From positions 1 through 64,000 of the IMG/VR virus record IMGVR_UViG_3300031758_009234: a stretch of 64,000 bases of DNA; one strand, 5' to 3'. The position numbers and the translations under genes are program-made. The DNA is from a virus. Below the pieces are notes generated by a model. That model made no database searches. It was not told the origin of the DNA and was given only the letters and a program-made list of their open reading frames with translations. Shown piece after piece: positions 15,216 to 23,696 of this stretch (position 1 is the stretch's first letter; every line of letters starts with the position of its first letter).

Positions 15216-16549
15216 CTCTGTGGTTTCTTCTCTAAATTAATTTCAACACCTTCTTTTTTGAAGTAAGATGAAATCAATCCTTCTAAAACTAATAGTAAAC
15301 AAATCAAACCAAATATCTTAATAACAGAATCCATTCCAGAAATATCTACTATTAACTTAGAGAATAACTTAAATACCAAATTCCAAGGTTCCTCTAATTG
15401 AGAAACTCCAAACTGAGTAAATATAACTTTACTTGGTGAATCAATTAAATTAGGAATACCTAATATAACAGCGTTTAATGCTGCGAATTCAAACACACCC
15501 GGACCACCTAATGCTTTTACAAAATTTGAAAGACCTTTTGCTGCATTTTTAGATATTAAATTTATAGAAGTTGAGATTAAAGCTTTCATAGGCGCTAATA
15601 ACAAAAGAATAACTTTCAATACTAATTTCATCCACCATTTAGTTTTTCCTTCCTCTGGTGGTGAGGTTTGTTTCATATCTAAAAACCATTTCATAAACCA
15701 ATCTTTAGCATCTAAAACTTTATCAGAAACACTTTTAACAGCCTTAACATCACCAACATTTTTAGTAAACTCATTTCCGTCTTTATCTTTGAAAGTTATA
15801 GTATCACCATCAATTTTAAAAATTTCTTTCTCAGCAGTTTCACCATTATCCCTTGTATAAGAAACTTTATCACCTACTTTAAAATCCTCATTTATTGAGT
15901 AAAAACTTTTAAGAATATCAAATGATTCTAATTTTAATTCATCTTCTATATTTGAAACTTCAGCTTCAGCATCTGAGATAACTTTATCATCTACCGTTTC
16001 AATTTTTTTATTGAATGATGAAACAAACTTTGTTTTTAAAAAGTCAGTTGTTTGTTTAATGTTTGATAAATCACTTTTTAATTCTTCTTTGTCTATTTTC
16101 TTCTGAGTTATCAACTCAACTATTTTCTTGTCAATTGGTTGTTTGAATTGAGTTGTTATGTTCTTAACATTGTTTTGACTAATATTTAAAAGAACTTTTA
16201 TAATTGCTTCAAAAAACTTTACAACACCTGATATTAAAGACTTCATACCTTCTTTAATCTTTAAAAGTTTTTCTTTTATAGTAGAAAACATTTTACCACC
16301 AACCTTTTTACCATTATCATAAACTGTTTTAAAGAAATCTTTAATTCCAAATTCTTCTTTCAATAAATCAATTTTATGACTTATTAAATTCTCTTTAATG
16401 AATAATTTTTCTTCGTTAGTGAATATAGATGATCTTAAACTCATTTCCCATATCGAATTTGAGAAGTCATTAAATATCTGCTTTTCAATAATTGGAACCT
16501 GTTTTCTAACAGATTTTACAAATGATTTATAGTCTCTTATATAGTCCAT
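15212..16549 (-). CDS. Membrane-associated, possibly head-packaged protein (445 aa)
   Basis: Starts MDYIRDYKSFVKSV, a variant of the recurring N-terminal peptide. Residues 90-220 are long amphipathic helices rich in Lys and Ile. Residues 222-270 form a small beta domain with a KOW-like look (VGDKVSYTRDNGETAEKEIF). The C-terminal 150 residues include two or three hydrophobic segments (LVLKVILLLLAPMKALI, then IKIFGLICLLLVLEGLI) long enough to span a membrane. This mix is seen in ejected internal virion proteins that help DNA cross the envelope; that role is inference. Confidence 0.5.
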   Translation of the reverse strand: MDYIRDYKSFVKSVRKQVPIIEKQIFNDFSNSIWEMSLRSSIFTNEEKLFIKENLISHKIDLLKEEFGIKDFFKTVYDNGKKVGGKMFSTIKEKLLKIKEGMKSLISGVVKFFEAIIKVLLNISQNNVKNITTQFKQPIDKKIVELITQKKIDKEELKSDLSNIKQTTDFLKTKFVSSFNKKIETVDDKVISDAEAEVSNIEDELKLESFDILKSFYSINEDFKVGDKVSYTRDNGETAEKEIFKIDGDTITFKDKDGNEFTKNVGDVKAVKSVSDKVLDAKDWFMKWFLDMKQTSPPEEGKTKWWMKLVLKVILLLLAPMKALISTSINLISKNAAKGLSNFVKALGGPGVFEFAALNAVILGIPNLIDSPSKVIFTQFGVSQLEEPWNLVFKLFSKLIVDISGMDSVIKIFGLICLLLVLEGLISSYFKKEGVEINLEKKPQS

Positions 16550-16553
16550 AGAT

Positions 16554-16564
16554 TATATATTAAA
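16554..16564 (-). promoter_or_regulatory. Phage-type promoter motif TTTAATATATA
   Basis: Reads TTTAATATATA on the minus strand, 5 bases before the 445-residue gene; it faces the motif at 16580-16590. Confidence 0.5.
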
Positions 16565-16579
16565 AATAGAATTCTTAAT

Positions 16580-16590
16580 TTTAATATATA
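16580..16590 (+). promoter_or_regulatory. Phage-type promoter motif TTTAATATATA
   Basis: Exact TTTAATATATA, 4 bases before the flavoprotein start; together with 16554-16564 it makes a divergent promoter pair. Confidence 0.5.
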
Positions 16591-16594
16591 AAAT

Positions 16595-18511
16595 ATGAAG
16601 ATAAGAAAACTCGGAGATAAAAAATGGAAAGTATTGATTTTTCAAGGATCACCTAGAGATCCTGATACTTGTCCTAATATGGAATCAAAAACTCACAAAG
16701 TAATTGAGTATGTTATAGAAAAATGGTCTCCATTTTTAGAAATAAAAGTTATTGATTTATCTGTAAATAAATCTAAAAAACCAAATATACAACCTTGTAA
16801 GGGTTGTGTTTCAACTGCTGGCGGATTTCATTGTATCGCAGAAGGTGAGAGAGTTGAGACTAAATATGGATATAAAAAAATTGAAGATATCTTAATAGGA
16901 GATGAATTATCAACCGGAACCGTTTATAATTTTATGAAAACCGGTGATAATTCTATTATATATGAGGTTACAACAAGCGACGGAAGAAAAATAAAATTAA
17001 CTGATAATCATCCTATAAAAGTAATAAATCCTATTTACAAAAATAATAATAAAAAAAAACTAAAAGGATATACTGAAGAATGGATCGATGTTAAGAATCT
17101 AAAAACCGGTGATAGAATACCATTTAAATTTACTGGTGAATTTAAAGAAGATGAATCAAATTTAGATAAATATCTTTTATGTGGCTTATTATGGGGAGAT
17201 GGAGCGGTTCATCATAAAAGACTTAAATTATGTTATGATGTAAGAGATGAAATTCTAATTGAAAAACTATCTAATAATTTTAATATCTCAATTTCTGAGA
17301 AGGGAGTTATATCAAAAAATACCGAAGTTAAATGGATAAAATTTAATGACAATGAAACCAATTTATTTATCAACAATCTTATATTTGAAGAAAAAAACAA
17401 GAATATATATGATCGAAGAATTCCAGAATCCATAATGAATTCATCAAAAAGTCAAGTTTCTAATTTTTTAAATGGTTGGTTTGCTAGTGATGGATCAATT
17501 ATTAAAAGAAATAATAGAGGAAACGATTATTATGAAATAAATCTAACAAGTGTTAGTAAAGATTCTTTAAGAGATTGTCAATTGCTACTTTCTAAATTTG
17601 GTATAAAATCATCTATAACCTATTTGGATCATATAGAAACTTTTAGGTTTAATAAATTTATAAAAAGAGCATCTATGTTAGTTATAAGTGGCCTTAATGC
17701 TAATATTTTTATGGAAAAAATAGGAATATTTAATAAGGATTATAAATTTAAAAAAATTTCTTATAGAAAATCTAAAAATTATGACTATTATGGTAAAGTC
17801 GAAAAAATAGAAGAAATTGGTAGATCAAATGTTTATGATATATCTGTTTCAAAATCACATAAATTTATATGTGAAGGTATAGAAGTTCACAATTGTCACT
17901 TTCCTTGTAGTTGTTATTTCAAAGGGATGAAAGAACCTGATTTACTTTCAGAGTTAAATGTTTATGAATTACTACAAGAGGCTGATGCTTTTTTAGTATT
18001 TTCTCCAATACACTGGCACTCCTTATCATCACAAGTTAAAACTCTTTTTGATAGATTGGTCAGTGTTAATCAAACTCTTACAATTGATGATGCCAAGAAA
18101 CTAATGGGTTCTGATAATATTAAAAGATCAGAAGTTACTGGTAAGTTCGCTAAGTCTGGTAAATATGACAATCTTCTAAGAAATCATTTAGAAGGTAAAG
18201 TTGGTGGATTTTACGCACATGGTGATGACGGTGCTGATGATTATGAGGGTAAAGAATTACCAGAATCATATTCCGATGTATTTGATGATGGTTTTTCAAA
18301 TAATGCCAAAAATGTCGTAATGCCATTCGTAATGCAACTTAAATATTCTGGAGTTTGGGTTCCTGATAATTTAATAGAAACGTTTTATACAAATAAAAAT
18401 ATTAATTATTATGTAGCTAATAAGTTAAAGAATAAAGAACTTTATGATAGAGCCGATAATTTAATCAATAATCTTTTAGATTATTTAGATGAAAAAAATA
18501 AAGAAATATAA
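16595..18511 (+). CDS. Flavodoxin-like NAD(P)H-dependent oxidoreductase interrupted by an intein
   Basis: 638 residues in one frame. The extein parts (residues 1-79 and 434-638, 284 residues when joined) have a flavodoxin-like FMN-reductase pattern: VLIFQGSPR at the start, a Cys-rich loop C-K-G-C-V-S-T-A before the intein and C-H-F-P-C-S-C-Y after it, then FLVFSPIHWHSLSSQVKTLF for the FMN side. The joined Cys cluster suggests a metal or redox site. Inserted is a 354-residue intein. The reaction is probably reduction of a small molecule by NAD(P)H through FMN. The next gene overlaps by one base (TAATG). Confidence 0.82.
   Translation: MKIRKLGDKKWKVLIFQGSPRDPDTCPNMESKTHKVIEYVIEKWSPFLEIKVIDLSVNKSKKPNIQPCKGCVSTAGGFHCIAEGERVETKYGYKKIEDILIGDELSTGTVYNFMKTGDNSIIYEVTTSDGRKIKLTDNHPIKVINPIYKNNNKKKLKGYTEEWIDVKNLKTGDRIPFKFTGEFKEDESNLDKYLLCGLLWGDGAVHHKRLKLCYDVRDEILIEKLSNNFNISISEKGVISKNTEVKWIKFNDNETNLFINNLIFEEKNKNIYDRRIPESIMNSSKSQVSNFLNGWFASDGSIIKRNNRGNDYYEINLTSVSKDSLRDCQLLLSKFGIKSSITYLDHIETFRFNKFIKRASMLVISGLNANIFMEKIGIFNKDYKFKKISYRKSKNYDYYGKVEKIEEIGRSNVYDISVSKSHKFICEGIEVHNCHFPCSCYFKGMKEPDLLSELNVYELLQEADAFLVFSPIHWHSLSSQVKTLFDRLVSVNQTLTIDDAKKLMGSDNIKRSEVTGKFAKSGKYDNLLRNHLEGKVGGFYAHGDDGADDYEGKELPESYSDVFDDGFSNNAKNVVMPFVMQLKYSGVWVPDNLIETFYTNKNINYYVANKLKNKELYDRADNLINNLLDYLDEKNKEI
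16832..17893 (+). mobile_element. Intein with LAGLIDADG homing endonuclease (354 aa)
   Basis: It starts with Cys80 (CIAEGERVETKYG, splicing block A) and ends with the dipeptide His-Asn (ICEGIEVHN), followed by Cys as the +1 extein residue, so all splicing residues are present. Block B is visible as TSDGRKIKLTDNHPIKV. Two LAGLIDADG helices, LLCGLLWGDG (194-203) and FLNGWFASDG (291-300), show an intact two-motif endonuclease. It sits at the Cys-rich loop, a conserved part of the host protein, as is usual for inteins. Confidence 0.93.
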
Positions 18512-18999
18512 TGAAAAAGTTTTTTGAGTTTTTTGATGATGAAGATTTAAAATCAAGATTTGAAATACCTTATTTAAAGGGAGAAATGGATAAAGAGATT
18601 TCTAAAAATTTTACAAAAATACCTTTAAGTTCTGGTGATGAGAATACAGATAAATTAGTTGAGAATGTTTTAATTCAATATCCAATACTAACTAAGTTTC
18701 AGTCACAGTTAGTCGATCATGATGGAGATAGATTTGTAGCTTTTTATGCAACTTCATATAAACCAGTACAAGGTATGACTTTTTATGCTCAAGCTGGATT
18801 AGCTTTTATAGAAGATACTTATGTTATTACTTTAATATTGAAAGATGTTGAAGATGACGATCAAGATAATTGGGAGATTAGAGATTATGAAGTAACAGAA
18901 ATGGAAGATGTTTATTCTATAATGGACTCTTTTATGATGGCTTGTGAAAAACTTAATATAGTTAAACCAGAAGATAAATTCTCTATAATGAGAAACTAA
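18511..18999 (+). CDS. Hypothetical protein (162 aa)
   Basis: Begins MKKFFEFFDDEDLKSRF, a weak variant of the recurring N-terminal tag. The body is alpha/beta with a central strand-turn-strand (FVAFYATSYKPVQGMTFYAQ) and an acidic C-terminal part. The start overlaps the flavoprotein stop by one base, so translation is coupled. Function unknown. Confidence 0.6.
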   Translation: MKKFFEFFDDEDLKSRFEIPYLKGEMDKEISKNFTKIPLSSGDENTDKLVENVLIQYPILTKFQSQLVDHDGDRFVAFYATSYKPVQGMTFYAQAGLAFIEDTYVITLILKDVEDDDQDNWEIRDYEVTEMEDVYSIMDSFMMACEKLNIVKPEDKFSIMRN

Positions 19000-19208
19000 G
19001 ACTTCTTAATTAAATGCCAAGTATTTACTAATATAACACCACTATTCAAAAGAATTAGTGGTGTTCTTCCATGATAAAAGGCGTAAAATAAAAAGATGAC
19101 ACATCCTATATTATTTAATATTCTAAGCCACTTTACATTTTTTACAACAAAAGATATAAAAATTATAACTGACCCAACATATGCTAAAAATTCAATGTAA
19201 CTATACAT
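18996..19208 (-). CDS. Small membrane protein of the YgjV type (70 aa)
   Basis: From the ATG at 19208 (MYSYIEFLAYVGSVIIFISF) the protein has three hydrophobic segments separated by KNVKWLRILN and YHGRTP. This order (G-x-V-x-x-x-S-F, R-x-L-N-x-I-G-C, then N-S-G-V) is that of the YgjV/Imp family of small inner-membrane proteins. The longer frame from 19235 runs into the terminator hairpin and is rejected. Role in the phage cycle unknown; it may alter the host membrane. Confidence 0.65.
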   Translation of the reverse strand: MYSYIEFLAYVGSVIIFISFVVKNVKWLRILNNIGCVIFLFYAFYHGRTPLILLNSGVILVNTWHLIKKS

Positions 19209-19222
19209 ATTGTATATATAAA

Positions 19223-19254
19223 TAAAAAAAACCACTGAAATTCAGTGGTTTTTT
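19223..19254. terminator. Bidirectional hairpin terminator
   Basis: Stem ACCACTGAA/TTCAGTGGT flanked by an A-run on the left and a T-run on the right; it can stop transcription from either side. Confidence 0.75.
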
Positions 19255-19339
19255 ATATTAATCTTCTTCCTCTTGATAGTCTTTTTAAATTTTCAGGATC
19301 TCCCGAAATTTCCAATCTGTTGTCGCAATTATTTTCCAT
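19253..19339 (-). CDS. Very short frame resembling the N-terminus of an Api92-like protein (28 aa)
   Basis: MENNCDNRLEISGDPENLKR is the visible start. The pattern C-x-N-x-L-x-I-x-G-x-x-E-x-L-x-x-x is that of the N-terminal strand-helix of Api92/DUF1281-like phage proteins, but the frame stops after 28 codons. It is probably a remnant of a larger gene, less likely a functional peptide. Confidence 0.35.
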   Translation of the reverse strand: MENNCDNRLEISGDPENLKRLSRGRRLI

Positions 19340-19447
19340 AATATTCAATTTTAAAAGTTACATGACATATATAAACTAAAATATAAAAGTTTAAAATAAA
19401 CTTAATTTATTTTTTAAACTATAATAATTAGTTTTTGAATAGTGATT

Positions 19448-19490
19448 AAAAAGAGGCTTAAAGATTTATTTTTAAGACCTCTTTTTTTTG
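19448..19490 (+). terminator. Terminator-like hairpin without an assigned upstream gene
   Basis: AAGAGGCTTAAA/TTTAAGACCTCTT with one interruption, followed by eight T. No coding frame ends before it on the plus strand, so a short untranslated RNA from 19340-19490 is possible. Confidence 0.5.
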
Positions 19491-19523
19491 TAAATGAAAA
19501 AACATTATTTTTATAAATAAGTA

Positions 19524-19967
19524 ATGAATATTTATAATGAACTATCACTACTACTTCCTATAACAATAAAAATACTAGTAGCAACAATATGTGGATCACT
19601 AGTTGGTTGGGAAAGAGAAAAGAAAAATAAATTTGCTGGTCTTAGAACAAACCTTCTAATTTGTGTTGGATCAGCAATTTTTACTATTGGTTCCTTTTAT
19701 GCAGGAACTTTGTACAATGTTGACCCAACTCGTATCCTATCAACAATAGTTACTGGTATGGGATTTTTAGGTGGTGGTGTTATTATGAGAGATAATGATA
19801 AAATGATTGGTATAACAACCGCGGCTTTTATCTGGGTAATATCTGGAATTGGAATATTAGCTGGAATGGGTTTAGTTCTTATACCTATAATTTTAACAAT
19901 AGGACTTTTAATAGTCACTAGATATTTTGAAAAAGTAGAAAGATATATAAGAAATGATAGAAATTGA
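19524..19967 (+). CDS. MgtC/SapB-family membrane protein
   Basis: 147 residues with four hydrophobic segments. The family signature is clear: LVGWEREKKNKFAGLRTNLL with the conserved Arg/Glu between segments one and two, then GSAIFTIGS and GMGFLGGGVIMRD with the Gly-rich motif. The soluble C-terminal domain of MgtC is missing, as in SapB-like short forms. Cellular MgtC inhibits the F1Fo ATP synthase in magnesium-poor conditions; a phage copy could tune host energy metabolism. It overlaps the CYTH gene by 14 bases. Confidence 0.88.
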   Translation: MNIYNELSLLLPITIKILVATICGSLVGWEREKKNKFAGLRTNLLICVGSAIFTIGSFYAGTLYNVDPTRILSTIVTGMGFLGGGVIMRDNDKMIGITTAAFIWVISGIGILAGMGLVLIPIILTIGLLIVTRYFEKVERYIRNDRN

Positions 19968-20442
19968 AAGAAAATTCCTTTTAAAGGCAATGCCTGATAT
20001 TCTTCCAAGTGAGATTATAAAAATAGACCAATTTTATTTTAAAAATAAAGAAGGTATTTGGGAAAGAGTTAGACAATACGATTCTAATGTAAATGGTAAG
20101 AAATGGATTCATACCATAAAATATAGAATTAATGATATGTCAAACGAAGAAGTAGAAAAAGAAATATCTAAAAAAGAGTTTGATAAGTTTAAAACTAAGT
20201 GTTATACAAATAAATTAAACGCTCGTCATATAAGAAAAGAAAGATGGGTTTATCCAGATGGTGACTTAAAATGGGAAGTTGATTTATTTAAAGATAATTA
20301 TCACTTAATTATTGCTGAGATTGAAATACCATCAGAAGATTATGAATTAAATATTCCCGAATTTATAAATAAAAAGAGTTTATTGGAAGTCACCGGATTA
20401 AAACAATTTAGTAATCGTAGTCTTTCTATTAAACTAAAATAA
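19954..20442 (+). CDS. CYTH-domain triphosphate tunnel metalloenzyme
   Basis: 162 residues starting MIEIERKFLL, the EXEXK signature (E-I-E-R-K) of the CYTH/TTM fold. Charged strands follow, each with alternating Lys/Arg or Glu facing the tunnel (WERVRQY, HTIKYRI, VEKEIS, KERWVY, WEVDLF, AEIEIPS). Members hydrolyse inorganic tripolyphosphate or nucleoside triphosphates, or make cyclic AMP. The short form here suggests a triphosphatase. It is coupled to the MgtC gene by overlap. Confidence 0.88.
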   Translation: MIEIERKFLLKAMPDILPSEIIKIDQFYFKNKEGIWERVRQYDSNVNGKKWIHTIKYRINDMSNEEVEKEISKKEFDKFKTKCYTNKLNARHIRKERWVYPDGDLKWEVDLFKDNYHLIIAEIEIPSEDYELNIPEFINKKSLLEVTGLKQFSNRSLSIKLK

Positions 20443-20461
20443 TTTTTCTAATATAAACTCT

Positions 20462-21055
20462 ATGGAAAAATTAGAATTAAGGATGTATGGATTCGTGCCA
20501 TATAACATTAGTGAAATACAAAAAGGAATACAATTTGGACACACCGTAGTTGAATATGGATTAGTAAATCATTTAGATAATGATTACTTAAATTGGGCTA
20601 AGTATAATAAAACATTTATTATTCTTAATGGTGGTACCTCAAACCACTCTGTTGATAGATATAGAGAAGAAGCTTTCAATAAAGGTTGGAGAGAAGATGA
20701 AACTTATGTTGGATCAATGGAAACAATTAAAACCACTTTAGAAGAAAATGATGTTAAGATTGCTACTTTCTACGAACCAGATTTAAATGATATGTTATCT
20801 GGTATTTGTTTTATTGTGGATGAAAGAGTTTTTAATAAGAAATACTTAGGTCTTGGAGATTGGATTGTTGAAAACTATGGTGATATGATTATGGATAATC
20901 ATGGTTTTGGATTCAATGTTTCAAGATTAGAAAAACAAATAAAGTATTCCGAGATACCAAAAGAACAAAAAATCTATCAAAAATGGGTTGAGTACATTGG
21001 TGGTGAAAAGAATGTATTTCTTAGAGACTACTTATCAAAATTTAGATTAGCATGA
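20462..21055 (+). CDS. Pth2-fold-like protein (197 aa)
   Basis: The N-terminal segment ISEIQKGIQFGHTVVEYGL, then FIILNGGTS and a later strand (ICFIVDERVF) have the order of the archaeal/eukaryotic type peptidyl-tRNA hydrolase fold (K-x-x-Q-x-x-H-A core), though the catalytic pattern is not fully preserved. The C-terminal 50 residues are extra. The identification is by pattern only and could be a fold without that activity. ATGA overlap joins it to the next gene. Confidence 0.5.
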   Translation: MEKLELRMYGFVPYNISEIQKGIQFGHTVVEYGLVNHLDNDYLNWAKYNKTFIILNGGTSNHSVDRYREEAFNKGWREDETYVGSMETIKTTLEENDVKIATFYEPDLNDMLSGICFIVDERVFNKKYLGLGDWIVENYGDMIMDNHGFGFNVSRLEKQIKYSEIPKEQKIYQKWVEYIGGEKNVFLRDYLSKFRLA

Positions 21056-21399
21056 CAACTTGGTTAAAAATAGAAGATAATATTTTCGAGATTATTAAAT
21101 CTGAACATCAATTCACTATTGATAATAGTTGGACTTCTAGTTTTTTTTCAATAGATACTAAATCTAATCCAACTTATTTTGATATAATACTTAATTACTA
21201 TTCGAGTAAAAAAGTTTTTGATTGGGAAGATAATAAATCAAAGGGGTTTTCAGCTAGTATAAAAACGATGGATATTTTTGATAATATTTTATCTTTTACA
21301 ATAAAGAGTAAAGAGTGGGGTATCAAGGATAAAGCTTATGAAAGAAACGAAAGATTAGAACAAATACTACCAGAAGAAAAAACTTCTGATGAAAAATAA
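21052..21399 (+). CDS. Hypothetical protein with RNERLEQIL near the C-terminus (115 aa)
   Basis: A Trp/Phe-rich beta protein. AYERNERLEQILPEEK near the end fits the recurring C-terminal motif, followed by a short polar tail. It starts within the stop of the Pth2-like gene. Function unknown. Confidence 0.65.
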   Translation: MTTWLKIEDNIFEIIKSEHQFTIDNSWTSSFFSIDTKSNPTYFDIILNYYSSKKVFDWEDNKSKGFSASIKTMDIFDNILSFTIKSKEWGIKDKAYERNERLEQILPEEKTSDEK

Positions 21400-21439
21400 A
21401 ATATAATAAATTACTTTGTAACCAAAATTTTTTAATAAT

Positions 21440-23629
21440 ATGGGAAAAACTAATAAAGACAATCAGTATTACAAAAACTTACCTGATGTGAGAATGGCTA
21501 TTGAAGATGATGATGATGATGATAAGACATTCTCTTCATCTTCTAAGAAATCTGATACTAAATCTAAAACTCCAGTTTTAGATACATATAGTCGTGATTT
21601 GACTAAAATGGCTGAAGAGGGTAGATTAGACCCTATCGTAGGTCGTGAAAAAGAAATTGAAAGAGTTTCACAAATTCTTTCTCGTAGAAAGAAAAACAAT
21701 CCAATTTTAATTGGTGAACCAGGTGTTGGTAAATCTTCAATTGCTGAAGGATTAGCACTTAGAATTGTTCAAAGAAAAGTATCTAGACTTCTTTTTAATA
21801 AAAGAGTTGTTATGCTTGACTTAGCATCTATGGTCGCTGGTACTAAATACCGTGGACAATTTGAGGAAAGAATTAAGGCTTTAATGGCTGAAATGGAAAA
21901 AAATCCTGATGTCATCCTTTTCATTGATGAAATTCATACTATGATTGGTGCTGGTGGAGCTTCTGGATCAATGGATGCTTCCAATATGTTTAAACCAGCT
22001 TTAGCAAGAGGTGAAATTCAAATCATTGGTGCTACTACTTTAGACGAGTATAGAAAACACATTGAAAAAGATGGAGCGTTAGAAAGACGTTTTCAAAAAG
22101 TTCAAGTTGAACCTGCTACTCCAGAAGAGACAATGATTATCATTGGTAATATTAAAGATAAATATGAGTCACATCACAATGTTACTTACACACCGGAAGC
22201 AATTAAGGCTTGTGTTGATTTAACTTCTCGTTATATGACTGATAGATTTTTACCAGATAAGGCTATTGATGCTATGGATGAAGCTGGATCAAGAGTTCAT
22301 ATTTCAAATATTGTTGTTCCAAAAGAAATTACAGATATTGAAAACAAAATATTGGAGATTAAGGATCAAAAACATGATGTTATCAGATCTCAAAAATACG
22401 AAGAGGCTGCTAAATTAAGAGATACTGAGAGAAAGTTGAACGATGCTTTGGAAAAGGCTAGAAAAAACTGGGAAGAAGAATCATCTAAAAATCGTCAAAT
22501 TGTAACTGAGGATAATGTAGCAGAGGTTGTATCAATGATTACAGGTATTCCTTTACAAAAAGTAAGTGAAAAGGAAAACAATAGACTTGCTAAAATGGGT
22601 CAAGAAATTGCTGGTAAAGTAGTTGGTCAAGATGAAGCTGTTAAGAAAGTAGTTAGAGCTATTCAAAGAGGTAGAGTTGGTATGAAAGATGCTAACAGAC
22701 CTGTATTCAGTGGTATGTTGATTGGTAACTCTGGTGTTGGTAAAACTGAGTTGGCTAAACAAATCGCTAAATATCTATTTGACTCTGAGGACTCTTTAAT
22801 TAGATTGGATATGTCTGAATATATGGATAAAATTTCAATTTCTAAAATTCAAGGTTCAGCTCCAGGATATGTTGGTTATGAAGATAGTAACGTTCTTGAT
22901 AGAATTAGAAGAAAACCTTATTCTGTTATTCTTTTTGATGAGATTGAAAAAGCAAATCCTGAGGTATTTAACTTATTCTTACAAATGTTAGATGATGGTC
23001 ACATGACTGATTCACACGGTAGAAAAGTAAGTTTTAAAAATTGTATTATTTTAATGACTTCTAACGTAGGTACAAGACAAGTTAAAGATTTTGGTACTGG
23101 AGTTGGTTTCTCTACTAAAACAAGAGAAAGTCAAAATGAAGAACACATTAAGGCGATTTTAGATAAAGAGTTGAAAAATAAATTTGCTCCTGAGTTTATC
23201 AATAGATTAGATGACATTATCTACTTTAGAGATTTAGGTAAAAATGAAATCTTGAAAATTGTTGATTTAGAATTAAATAAAACAATTAAGAGAGCATCTG
23301 ACATTGGTTTCCCAATTGAAATCACAGATGAATTAAAAGATCATCTTGTTGAAGTTGGTTATGATCCTAAATTTGGTGCTAGACCTTTAAAGAGAGCTAT
23401 TCAAAGATGGGTTGATGATATAATTACTGATTATATTATTGAAAATAATCCAGAAGAAGGAACAAAATTCTTATGTGATTATAATAAAGAGGATGAACAA
23501 TCTTTTATTAAACCTATCCACACACCAAGTGAAATTAAAGAGTTACAAGAACATTTACTACCAGAAGTAAAGAATGATGATGTTAAGGTTGAGAAACCAA
23601 AACGAACAAGAAAAAAGAAAGATGAATAA
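21440..23629 (+). CDS. clpC: ClpC-type AAA+ unfoldase lacking the N domain (729 aa)
   Basis: A two-ring Hsp100 ATPase. First module: Walker A GEPGVGKS (92-99) and Walker B VILFIDE. Middle: a UVR-like segment (about 305-335), as in ClpC. Second module: Walker A GNSGVGKT (429-436) and Walker B VILFDE. The tripeptide VGF at 555-557 lies where ClpA/ClpC dock ClpP, so the protein can probably feed a protease. The usual N-terminal Clp-N domain is replaced by about 45 acidic, Ser-rich residues; new substrate choice is likely. No ClpP gene is in the window, so host ClpP is the likely partner. Confidence 0.9.
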   Translation: MGKTNKDNQYYKNLPDVRMAIEDDDDDDKTFSSSSKKSDTKSKTPVLDTYSRDLTKMAEEGRLDPIVGREKEIERVSQILSRRKKNNPILIGEPGVGKSSIAEGLALRIVQRKVSRLLFNKRVVMLDLASMVAGTKYRGQFEERIKALMAEMEKNPDVILFIDEIHTMIGAGGASGSMDASNMFKPALARGEIQIIGATTLDEYRKHIEKDGALERRFQKVQVEPATPEETMIIIGNIKDKYESHHNVTYTPEAIKACVDLTSRYMTDRFLPDKAIDAMDEAGSRVHISNIVVPKEITDIENKILEIKDQKHDVIRSQKYEEAAKLRDTERKLNDALEKARKNWEEESSKNRQIVTEDNVAEVVSMITGIPLQKVSEKENNRLAKMGQEIAGKVVGQDEAVKKVVRAIQRGRVGMKDANRPVFSGMLIGNSGVGKTELAKQIAKYLFDSEDSLIRLDMSEYMDKISISKIQGSAPGYVGYEDSNVLDRIRRKPYSVILFDEIEKANPEVFNLFLQMLDDGHMTDSHGRKVSFKNCIILMTSNVGTRQVKDFGTGVGFSTKTRESQNEEHIKAILDKELKNKFAPEFINRLDDIIYFRDLGKNEILKIVDLELNKTIKRASDIGFPIEITDELKDHLVEVGYDPKFGARPLKRAIQRWVDDIITDYIIENNPEEGTKFLCDYNKEDEQSFIKPIHTPSEIKELQEHLLPEVKNDDVKVEKPKRTRKKKDE

Positions 23630-23634
23630 TCTTT

Positions 23635-23668
23635 AAAAAGAGAGAGAGATTAAACTCTCTCTTTTTTA
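23635..23668 (+). terminator. Rho-independent terminator
   Basis: Stem AAAGAGAGAG/CTCTCTCTTT with T-run after the ClpC-type gene. Confidence 0.85.
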
Positions 23669-23696
23669 TTTTATATAAATAAAAAATAATTAAATA

